This document shows positions 5,657 through 12,077 of a DNA stretch of 12,077 bases, one piece after another. Under the pieces are notes generated by a model that made no database searches, was not told the DNA's origin, and worked only from the letters and a program-made list of their open reading frames with translations. The position numbers and the translations under genes were made by a program. Position 1 is the stretch's first letter; the number at the start of each line of letters is the position of its first letter. Where the stretch lies: positions 1-12,077 of the forward strand of contig JBAWVO010000199.1 of NCBI GenBank assembly GCA_037147235.1, written 5' to 3'. The stretch is from JANXQG01 sp037147235 (GTDB lineage: Bacteria > Planctomycetota > Planctomycetia > Pirellulales > Thermoguttaceae).

Positions 5657-7567
5657 GTGGACTTTCGTTTCAAACTCGCTTGCGCGCGCTCGATCGCCAT
5701 GATTTTCATGCTCCTTGCCGGCACTCTACCTGCCGCGGAGCAATCCATCAAACCGGCAGTCCCGCCTTCACTGGAAGGCGTAACTTGGGCTGGTCCTGGT
5801 GTTGCTCTCAGCGACCTCCGCGGCAAGTCGGTCGTCATCCTCGTCTATGCCACCAATTATCAGGTTGCCACCGATTGGCCGACGCAGTTCCTGGCCCAAT
5901 TGAAGCTCGCATCGCAGAATAAACCGGTTGTGATCCTGGCCATCAATGCCGATAAGAAGGCGGACCTCGACCTCACCTACATGAATGCTCGCGAATTCAA
6001 CGGCCCCAACATCCTTCACGGCCGCGACCCGCTACTGCCCGCGCGACTGGGGATGAAAAGCGAATTTTTCAAGTACCTCCTGATCGACCCGACGGGCAAG
6101 GTTGTCGGGTCGGGCGACGCCGGCGAGCACTTCACGAACGGAGAGGAACGGCGGTACGCGCTGGCCTGGAAGATTACTAAGTCCGAGGATCTCGGCGAAT
6201 TTGAGATCATCGACGAGCAGATGCCGACCAAGATCAAGCAGATGCTCTGGCCCTACGAACTCGGACGACTGCCGGCCGAAACCGATCTTAAGAAGGCCCG
6301 AATGAAACTCGACGAGGAAGAGCAGAAGTTGGTCGACAAGGCTTTTGATCGATACCTTGACGCGGAGGTCAAGAAGATTTGCAAGGGCGTTGAAGGCACG
6401 ATTGAAGAGCAACTGTTGGCCTTCGAGCGAGCCAAATGTTTGCATGGAGCCTTCCGGACCAAGGCGCAGGCCGAGCAAATCAAGGAAGCCGGCTTGCGGC
6501 TCTACCAGGATCAGGAATTCAAGAAAGAATTGGCGGCGAAGCAGGCTTACGACAAAGCCCTGCATCAGTGCGCCACGGCAAAGAACGCGAGCACGATTCG
6601 CCCTCGGCTCATGCAAGGTCTCGCCAAACAATACAAAGACACGCTTTACGGCGAAATGGCCGCCAACGACGGCAAGGCCGTTCGCCCCAAAAGCATCCAC
6701 GCTTGGAAAGACTTTACCGAGGCTGAAATCCAGACGGCCGCTTCCAAGCAGAAGAAGTTCATCGAAGAAGTATCGTTGAAAATCCCCTGTGCCGGCATGA
6801 AATCCTACGAAACAAAGCGTTTCTTATTCTACAGTGATATCCCCCCGCAAATTATCAATGGTATGTATCTGCCGTATCTCGACGCAATGTACAAGCAACT
6901 CTGCGCGGCCTATGGAATTGATTCGGTTAAGAATATTTGGCGGGGAAAGGCGATCATCGTGGCCTTTGCGAACGAATCGAGCTTCCAACAATTCGAGATG
7001 ATCTTTTACCAAAATTCCAAGCCCGGCGCGCAGGGCGTCGCCCACTGCGATACCAACAAGAATGTCGTCATTTCCTGTTACGCGGGCAAGGATCCAAAAT
7101 ACTTCGCCGTCGTACTCGTCCACGAGACGGCACACGGCTTCAGTTGGTGCTACAAATCGGCCGAATCGCTACCCAACTGGCTCAACGAAGGGGCATCGGA
7201 GTGGATCGCCCATCGTGTCGTGACCGGCGACACGTCGATCGAAAGGAAGATCCAGGCTGCGATGGTCACCCTGCGGAATTCGCGAAGCATGGGGGGCGAC
7301 TTCTATACCCTCGAACACATCCACGCATGGCAGTACGGGTTGGCGGCCAGCATCACGAACTACCTCTTGAATTACGAACCCAGCGGCCGGCCCAGCACAT
7401 CGAGCGCGAAGACTCGGGGCAAAGTTAGCCGCTACCGCAAGCTCATTGACGGCATCAAGGACGGCCTGCCTTGGGAAGACGCGCTGCGTGAAACCTACCA
7501 CCTGACTCCCCTCCAATTGGCCCATGCATATGGCCAATCGATTGGCATCCCTGATTTGCAGCCATGA
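5657..7567 (+). CDS. Secreted thioredoxin-like/HExxH metallopeptidase fusion (DUF1570/peptidase-MA-like)
   Basis: Predicted 636 residues from GTG 5657 (ATG 5651 possible). A signal peptide is visible: FRFKLACAR, hydrophobic IAMIFMLLAGT, then LPAAEQS with cleavage near residue 26. Residues ~35-180 look like an AhpC/thioredoxin fold: LRGKSVVILVYATNY (54-68), VVILAINAD, then YLLIDPTGKVVGSGD (140-154). The usual WCxxC is replaced by YATNYQVATDWP, without cysteine, so disulfide chemistry is unlikely. A charged helical middle (~180-370) follows. The C-terminal part has H489-E-T-A-H493 and NWLNEG with E511 (HExxH-x17-E), a gluzincin zinc site, plus E515. Family: peptidase MA/DUF1570-like proteins common in planctomycetes. 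Expected place: periplasm or outside. It starts about 30 bp after the GT-C/TPR gene, so co-transcription is likely. Substrate unknown. Confidence 0.85.
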   Translation: MDFRFKLACARSIAMIFMLLAGTLPAAEQSIKPAVPPSLEGVTWAGPGVALSDLRGKSVVILVYATNYQVATDWPTQFLAQLKLASQNKPVVILAINADKKADLDLTYMNAREFNGPNILHGRDPLLPARLGMKSEFFKYLLIDPTGKVVGSGDAGEHFTNGEERRYALAWKITKSEDLGEFEIIDEQMPTKIKQMLWPYELGRLPAETDLKKARMKLDEEEQKLVDKAFDRYLDAEVKKICKGVEGTIEEQLLAFERAKCLHGAFRTKAQAEQIKEAGLRLYQDQEFKKELAAKQAYDKALHQCATAKNASTIRPRLMQGLAKQYKDTLYGEMAANDGKAVRPKSIHAWKDFTEAEIQTAASKQKKFIEEVSLKIPCAGMKSYETKRFLFYSDIPPQIINGMYLPYLDAMYKQLCAAYGIDSVKNIWRGKAIIVAFANESSFQQFEMIFYQNSKPGAQGVAHCDTNKNVVISCYAGKDPKYFAVVLVHETAHGFSWCYKSAESLPNWLNEGASEWIAHRVVTGDTSIERKIQAAMVTLRNSRSMGGDFYTLEHIHAWQYGLAASITNYLLNYEPSGRPSTSSAKTRGKVSRYRKLIDGIKDGLPWEDALRETYHLTPLQLAHAYGQSIGIPDLQP

Positions 7568-7714
7568 GGCACCCAAAAAATAGCAGCACTTGGGTTGATC
7601 TTGCGTCGATTGCCTAATCGTCGTAGCATCCCCCCCTGGTAGATAACCGTAGGGTGGCGTCTCAAACCGATCTTGGGAAATCGTTTGCGGACAACCGAGA
7701 ATAGGGTGATCTTC

Positions 7715-8857
7715 GTGCGAGCTTGGATCGTCATGGCGACCGTGCTGGTGGTTTGCGCTTTCGGTTGCCGACAAGTGGATACGCTCGGGCCGAGGGATGG
7801 CTCCCTCTCCGTCCATCGGTCACGAAGCCTGCCGGCCGTGGCTCCTCGAACCTCGTCTGCCCAGGTCGTCGAAGTCTGCCGATTACCCACCGACGAAGCT
7901 GGCGTAAGCCGATCGACCGCCCCCAACGAGATTGCCGACGGGACCGCTCCCGTCGATTGCAATCTTATCGAATTCCTAGGCACCATGGAACCGCTCGCGT
8001 GTGGCGAATGCGAACCCCTGCCGCCGAACTTCGGCGATGCCACGCAGGGTATCGCGAAGTTGGCGGACTCTCCCGACTTATCGAACGGCCGGCCGTTTTC
8101 ATGTGGCGGAGTGGCGGACCGTGGTCCCAGGTCGCCCTTGCGGGAGATCCTAGCGACAACGCGAGACAATGTCTGCCAAGACTATTCAAACTATTACAGC
8201 CGTGACACGCTTGGAAAATTCCTCGTGATTCTCGCCCCGGCCGCGGTATTTGCCAACACCAACCTCGACGCGAACGTCGGCAACTGGTATCAGCAGCACG
8301 TTCGCTCGGCCTCGACCAACCGCGCCTCCGACTTGTTCCGACCGCTGGGAAACGGCCTTTACACCATCCCGGTCTATGTTTCCGCCAAGCTTCTGGGCGA
8401 ATACTTCGACGACCGGCCCGGCATGGCAATATTGGGCGAATTCGGCGATCGCACCACGCGGGCATTGGCGGTGGGTGCCGTGCCCATGCTCGCCATGCAA
8501 TACTTGACAGGCGGCGACCGACCCTCGTCTTTCGCGGACCAATCGTACTGGAAGCCCTTTCACAAAACCCACGGTGTCAGCGGCCATGCCTTCATGGGCG
8601 CAGTCCCTTTTCTCACCTTGGCCGGCATGACCGACGACCCGCTGGCCAAGTGCTTCTTCTACGCTTGCTCACCCTGGACCGGAATGACGCGGATCAACGA
8701 CAATGCCCACTATCTCTCGCAGGTCTGGCTCGGCTGGTGGATGGCCTACCTAGCCTGCGATGCCGTCAATAAGACCGAAAAAGGAAAAGGCCCGCTGCTG
8801 ATTACCCCGCTCTGTACGCCGGAGATGACGGGAGTGGGTTTCATCTACCAACATTAA
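7715..8857 (+). CDS. PAP2-superfamily phosphatase-like protein with probable lipoprotein signal
   Basis: The start is uncertain. The frame opens at TTG 7673; GTG 7706, GTG 7715 and ATG 7733 are alternatives. GTG 7715 is preferred for an AGGG eight bases upstream and because it gives a tidy signal, MRAWIVMATVLVVCAFGC, with Cys18 as possible lipidation site (Phe at -2 is unusual). Length then 380 residues. Residues ~20-150 form a Cys/Pro-containing linker without known domain. The rest is PAP2-like: GGDRP with R269-P270 (motif 1), S289-G-H291 (motif 2) and R326-x5-H332 (motif 3). Two motif positions differ from the phosphatase consensus: Gln262 stands where KxxxxxxRP has Lys, and Gln336 where HxxxD has Asp. 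The catalytic His and Arg pairs remain. PAP2 enzymes dephosphorylate lipid or polyprenyl phosphates, or act as haloperoxidases; substrate unknown. It starts 147 bp after the peptidase gene. Confidence 0.75.
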   Translation: MRAWIVMATVLVVCAFGCRQVDTLGPRDGSLSVHRSRSLPAVAPRTSSAQVVEVCRLPTDEAGVSRSTAPNEIADGTAPVDCNLIEFLGTMEPLACGECEPLPPNFGDATQGIAKLADSPDLSNGRPFSCGGVADRGPRSPLREILATTRDNVCQDYSNYYSRDTLGKFLVILAPAAVFANTNLDANVGNWYQQHVRSASTNRASDLFRPLGNGLYTIPVYVSAKLLGEYFDDRPGMAILGEFGDRTTRALAVGAVPMLAMQYLTGGDRPSSFADQSYWKPFHKTHGVSGHAFMGAVPFLTLAGMTDDPLAKCFFYACSPWTGMTRINDNAHYLSQVWLGWWMAYLACDAVNKTEKGKGPLLITPLCTPEMTGVGFIYQH

Positions 8858-9591
8858 GGGCAAGGCCACATAAGATCGTACCCCACGATGAAGATTCCGG
8901 CGTCGATCAGAAGGTGGCTGAGCCAGGGGCCTAACAGCGATCCGCTTCGGTGATAGATCCATGCCCAGGCCGCCCCACCGACGGTCACGCAGAGGGAGAA
9001 GAAGATTGTTGCCAAAGGCGATCCGCCGAAATAGATCGCCAAGAGGATCACATGGTGGGCGGTGAAGGCCAGGCTCGACAAGATTACGGCCGGCGCGACC
9101 GGCATGAATCGCCGCAGGCCGCCAAAGAGGAACCACCGCCAATAATACTCTTCCAGCAGCGAGTGGATCGAAGACAACAGGACGCCCCCGAGGATGAATC
9201 GAGCCGGGCTGCCCATGCCCAGCGCCGTCGCCTTCGCCGTAATTGGGACGGCCGCGGCAGCTAGGTATCCAGCCGGCTTGAGCCATTGGAAATAGAGCAG
9301 CAACATCCCTGCTAGGACCGCCGCGCCGAACACCAGACCTTCGGTCATCCCAGCACGGTTCGGTCTCGCCAACCGCAACTTTTGCCGCTGGACCAGCACG
9401 ACCCACACCAGGGGGAAGGCGAACTGCAAGACTTTTTCCGCTGCGTAGGCTGCCTGCACGGCCGCCGATGGGTTCTGGGTCAGGACGACGAAGTAGAGCC
9501 ATGTGGCAAAGCTCGGAAACAACGCCGCTGCCCAAAGGGCAGCGGCGTCGGCAGGACGAGAAACTCGGCCGGATGGATCGGGAATGTTCAT
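8854..9591 (-). CDS. CPBP-family intramembrane metalloprotease (CAAX/Abi type)
   Basis: Predicted 245 residues from ATG 9589-9591; a TTG eight codons upstream is possible, but AAAGG lies about four bases before the ATG. Hydrophobic helices include ~18-38, 53-68, 85-102, 131-145, 166-188, 191-212 and 222-238. Family motifs are clear: E147-E148-YYW-R152 (EExxxR), F176-x3-H180 (FxxxH) and H226 in LSHLLIDAG. These Glu/His residues form the active site in CPBP/Rce1-type proteases. Members cleave prenylated or other membrane substrates or act in immunity and maturation of small peptides; no such small gene is next to it, so the role is open. It lies downstream of glnN on the same strand, separated by a 25-bp inverted repeat. 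Its stop overlaps the opposing PAP2 gene by four bases. Confidence 0.85.
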   Translation of the reverse strand: MNIPDPSGRVSRPADAAALWAAALFPSFATWLYFVVLTQNPSAAVQAAYAAEKVLQFAFPLVWVVLVQRQKLRLARPNRAGMTEGLVFGAAVLAGMLLLYFQWLKPAGYLAAAAVPITAKATALGMGSPARFILGGVLLSSIHSLLEEYYWRWFLFGGLRRFMPVAPAVILSSLAFTAHHVILLAIYFGGSPLATIFFSLCVTVGGAAWAWIYHRSGSLLGPWLSHLLIDAGIFIVGYDLMWPCP

Positions 9592-9616
9592 TGCGCCTTT
9601 ACGGCTCTCCGCCAAG

Positions 9617-9687
9617 TTGTGGTGCGGGCGTCTCGCCTGCCTGGTTCAACCACAACATCTTGGGCAGGCGAGACGCCCGCACCACAA
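9617..9687. repeat. Perfect 25-bp inverted repeat between glnN and the CPBP gene
   Basis: The left arm (9617-9641, TTGTGGTGCGGGCG...) and right arm (9663-9687) are exact reverse complements, with a 21-nt loop that itself contains TGGTTCAACCA. It begins 10 bp after the glnN stop and ends about 25 bp before the CPBP start on the - strand. No T-run follows, so it is not a typical intrinsic terminator, though such a strong stem may limit read-through or protect the glnN 3' end. The GTGCGGGCGTCTCGCC string is one I associate with dispersed repeats in planctomycete genomes (from memory). Confidence 0.8.
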
Positions 9688-9696
9688 TTGCCGCCT

Positions 9697-11880
9697 TTAC
9701 TTGATGAACAACATTTCCTGGTAGGTTGGCAGCGGCCACTGATCGTCGGCCACGATGCCTTCCAACTCGTCGGCAGCCTTGCGGACGGTCAACATGGCCG
9801 GCACGACTTTTGTCGAGTAATAGGTGGCTTCTTCGAGCAGGCCGCTGCCGCCGTGATGGGCCGCGATCTTCTCCAGGGCCGCCGTGGTGTCCTGCAATTC
9901 CTTGACCAAAGCCGTCACCTTATCGAGCGTATCCGTGTCGAACGTATAGCCAATCGCCTTCAAGTTGGCACAGGTCATCGCCAATTCGCCCTGGTAACGA
10001 ATGGCCGCCGGGAAGATCATCGTCTTGGAAATCTCGACCATGAGCTTGGCCTCGACGTTGATCGTCTTGATATACTGCTCTAGGTAAATATCCATGCGGC
10101 TCTCGGTCTCGCGCTTGCTGAGTACATGGTACTTCTCGAAAAGCTCGATGATCTCGGGCGTACGCAGCGTGGGGAGCGAATCGACGGTCGTCTTGAAGTT
10201 CGGCAGACCGCGTTTGGCCGCTTCCGCGTGCCAAGCCTCGGAGTAGCCGTCACCATTGAAAACGATAGCGCCGTGTTTGTCGTAGATCTCCTTGAGCAGC
10301 GTCTGTACCGCGCCGGGCAACTTAGTGACGTCGCCGCCCGTGGCCTTCTCGAGGACCGTGGCACAGTAATCCAACGACTCCGAGACGATCGTGTTTATGG
10401 CCACCAGGGGACCGGCGATCGACTGGTTGGAGCCGACCGCGCGGAACTCGAAGCGATTGCCGGTGAAGGCAAACGGACTGGTTCGGTTACGGTCGCCGGC
10501 ATCCTTTGGCAGCGGCGGCAGCACGTCGACGCCCACGGTCAGCGTGCCTTGGCCCTTGGACGACTTGGCGCCCCCCGCCTTGATCTGCTCAAAAACGTCC
10601 GTCAACTGCTCGCCCAGGAAGACCGAGATAATTGCCGGCGGGGCCTCGTTGGCACCCAGGCGGTGGTCGTTGCCGGCATGCGCTACGACGGCTCGCAGCA
10701 AGGACGAATACTTATGTACGGCACGGATTACGGCGGCGCAGAAGACGAGGAACTGCATGTTGGCGTGCGGCGTGCAGCCCGGATCCAATAAGTTACCCTG
10801 GCTGGAACTGCCCAACGACCAGTTGACGTGCTTACCGGAGCCGTTGACGCCTGCAAAGGGCTTCTCGTGCAGCAGGCAGGCCATGCCGTACTTTTCGGCC
10901 ACGCGGCGAAGCGTGACCATGACCAACTGCTGATGGTCCGTGGCCAGATTGGCCGTCTCGAACACCGGAGCAATTTCGTACTGGGCCGGGGCTACTTCGT
11001 TGTGGCGGGTCTTGACCGGCACGCCCAGTTTGAACAACTCGTGCTCGGCTTCCAGCATGAAAGCGAGTACTCGCTCGGGAATTGCGCCGAAATAGTGGTC
11101 TTCAAGCTCCTGACCCTTCGGTGGCTTGGCACCGAAGAGCGTCCGACCGGCGGTATACAGGTCAGGCCGTGCGAAATAGAAATTGCGATCGATGAGGAAG
11201 TATTCCTGTTCCGGCCCGGCGGTCGAGGCAACCAACGCACCGTCACAATGGCCGAAGAGCTTTAGAATCCGCTGGGCCTGCGTGTTGACCGCTTGCATCG
11301 AGCGCAACAGCGGGGTCTTCTTGTCGAGTGCCTCGCCGGTCCACGAAACGAAGGCCGTGGGGATGCAGAGCGTCGTACCGTTGGGATTTTCGAGAATATA
11401 GGCCGGGCTGGTGACGTCCCACGCGGTATAGCCGCGGGCTTCAAACGTGGCGCGGATGCCGCCCGAGGGGAAGCTTGAAGCGTCCGGTTCGCCCTGAATC
11501 AGCGCACTGCCGGAAAACTCGGCCACCGCGCCGCCGTTGCCGTCGGGAACAAGGAAGCTGTCGTGCTTCTCGGCGGTCAGACCTGTCAGAGGGTAGAAGA
11601 CGTGGGCGTAATGTGTCGCGCCCTTCTCGATGGCCCATGCCTTGATGGCGTTGGCCACGGTGTCGGCGAGTGAACAGTCGAGCTTTTCGCCCTTTTCAAT
11701 CGTCCGCTTGAGCGACTTGAAGACCTGCTTCGGCAGCCGCTTCTGCATCTCGGTCAACCCAAACACGTTGGAACCGTAGAATTCGCTGGAAGGCGTTTTA
11801 GCGAAGTTCAACGGGGATGAAATGGGTTGGTAATTCGTAACTGCTGCAATCGCCTGCTGACGTGAAGTGCTACCACTCAT
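9697..11880 (-). CDS. glnN: Glutamine synthetase type III
   Basis: 727 residues, the usual size of type III enzymes (about 700-730) and much longer than types I or II (about 350-470). It makes glutamine from glutamate, ammonia and ATP in the cytoplasm. Visible GSIII features: N-terminal FYGSNVFGLTEMQKRLP (34-50), HYAHVFYPLTG (90-100) and EKHDSF (104-109); the catalytic barrel with GPEQEYFLID (222-231), NEVAPAQYEIAP (294-305), GVNGSGKHVNWS (344-355) and NRTSPFAFTGNRFEFRAVGS (465-484); and a long helical C terminus ending in LPTYQEMLFIK. All expected Glu/His/Arg metal and substrate positions appear intact. ATG 11878-11880 has only a weak GGA upstream. No glnB, amtB or ntrBC gene is in the window. 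Type III enzymes form dodecamers and are known in Bacteroidetes, cyanobacteria and planctomycetes. Confidence 0.97.
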   Translation of the reverse strand: MSGSTSRQQAIAAVTNYQPISSPLNFAKTPSSEFYGSNVFGLTEMQKRLPKQVFKSLKRTIEKGEKLDCSLADTVANAIKAWAIEKGATHYAHVFYPLTGLTAEKHDSFLVPDGNGGAVAEFSGSALIQGEPDASSFPSGGIRATFEARGYTAWDVTSPAYILENPNGTTLCIPTAFVSWTGEALDKKTPLLRSMQAVNTQAQRILKLFGHCDGALVASTAGPEQEYFLIDRNFYFARPDLYTAGRTLFGAKPPKGQELEDHYFGAIPERVLAFMLEAEHELFKLGVPVKTRHNEVAPAQYEIAPVFETANLATDHQQLVMVTLRRVAEKYGMACLLHEKPFAGVNGSGKHVNWSLGSSSQGNLLDPGCTPHANMQFLVFCAAVIRAVHKYSSLLRAVVAHAGNDHRLGANEAPPAIISVFLGEQLTDVFEQIKAGGAKSSKGQGTLTVGVDVLPPLPKDAGDRNRTSPFAFTGNRFEFRAVGSNQSIAGPLVAINTIVSESLDYCATVLEKATGGDVTKLPGAVQTLLKEIYDKHGAIVFNGDGYSEAWHAEAAKRGLPNFKTTVDSLPTLRTPEIIELFEKYHVLSKRETESRMDIYLEQYIKTINVEAKLMVEISKTMIFPAAIRYQGELAMTCANLKAIGYTFDTDTLDKVTALVKELQDTTAALEKIAAHHGGSGLLEEATYYSTKVVPAMLTVRKAADELEGIVADDQWPLPTYQEMLFIK

Positions 11881-12077
11881 GTGCTTATTCCATTTTGCGC
11901 TAGTATTAGGAAAACAAAAAACACACCAACCTCAAACTATACACGATCCCGGCGGAAAAGGGAAGAGGCCCTTGGATTTTGTGTTACTGCTAGCCCACCG
12001 TAGGGTGGGTGGAGCATCGAATGGTGCGGTAGATATTCTCGTCTTAGCTACCCTTAGCTTGTCTACCTAGTGCTTGA
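11881..12077. other. Region upstream of glnN, with a small palindrome
   Basis: No gene is supported here. The + strand frame over most of it (11867-12070) overlaps the glnN start and has no family signature. On the - strand an A/T-rich stretch (about 11881-11940) should contain the glnN promoter; TATAGT and TAATAC are -10-like, but neither has a well-spaced -35. CCCACC (11994-11999), loop GTAG, GGTGGG (12004-12009) is a short hairpin of a type common as dispersed repeat. No NtrC or PII-type operator was recognised. Confidence 0.5.

Noticed and set aside
7571..7595. Possible terminator after the peptidase gene (ACCCAA...TTGGGT)
   Set aside because: Only a six-bp stem with a 13-nt loop and no T-run; too weak to call.
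8750..9535. - strand 261-codon frame overlapping the CPBP gene
   Set aside because: It is a shadow frame rich in Arg/Pro/Gly, whereas the neighbouring frame contains the EExxxR, FxxxH and His motifs and membrane helices.

Overview
The window looks like a chromosomal piece of a planctomycete, probably of the Pirellula/Rhodopirellula type. This is inference from several signs together: a Gly/Ala/Pro-repeat surface protein of the kind named 'mu-protocadherin' in that group, a large multi-pass protein with TPRs, a type III glutamine synthetase, moderately high GC, few strong Shine-Dalgarno sites, and intergenic DNA full of palindromic REP-like repeats beside a decayed RAYT transposase. No rRNA, tRNA or CRISPR array was recognised.

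Layout. (1) 1-1312, + strand: 3' part of the repeat-rich surface protein gene, cut by the window edge. (2) 1313-2895: no intact gene. It holds two decayed fragments on the - strand: the C-terminal end of a REP-associated tyrosine transposase (about 1409-1648) and the sensor/membrane part of a DUF3365 (Tll0287-like) signalling protein (1685-2077). These are followed by a REP-pair element (2238-2422) and a run of further hairpins up to 2852. (3) 2896-8857, + strand: a GT-C-type membrane protein with C-terminal TPRs, then 28 bp later a secreted protein that joins a cysteine-less thioredoxin-like domain to an HExxH metallopeptidase, then a PAP2-type phosphatase-like protein with a probable lipoprotein signal. 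(4) 8854-9591, - strand: a CPBP/CAAX-type intramembrane protease whose stop overlaps the PAP2 gene stop tail to tail. (5) 9617-9687: a perfect 25-bp inverted repeat. (6) 9697-11880, - strand: type III glutamine synthetase (glnN) with its upstream region to the window end.

How the genes may work together. The GT-C/TPR gene and the thioredoxin-peptidase gene are close enough to be one transcript, and the PAP2-like gene follows in the same direction after a longer gap. All three products should act at or outside the cytoplasmic membrane. GT-C enzymes use polyprenyl-phosphate sugars and PAP2 enzymes hydrolyse polyprenyl or lipid phosphates, so a cell-envelope glycosylation and processing module is a reasonable but unproven reading. 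Glutamine synthetase is a housekeeping nitrogen-assimilation gene with no visible link to the others. The most unusual points are the elastin-like pentapeptide run in the surface protein, the thioredoxin-like domain without cysteines on a metallopeptidase, the PAP2 domain with two changed motif residues, and the REP/RAYT remnant landscape.
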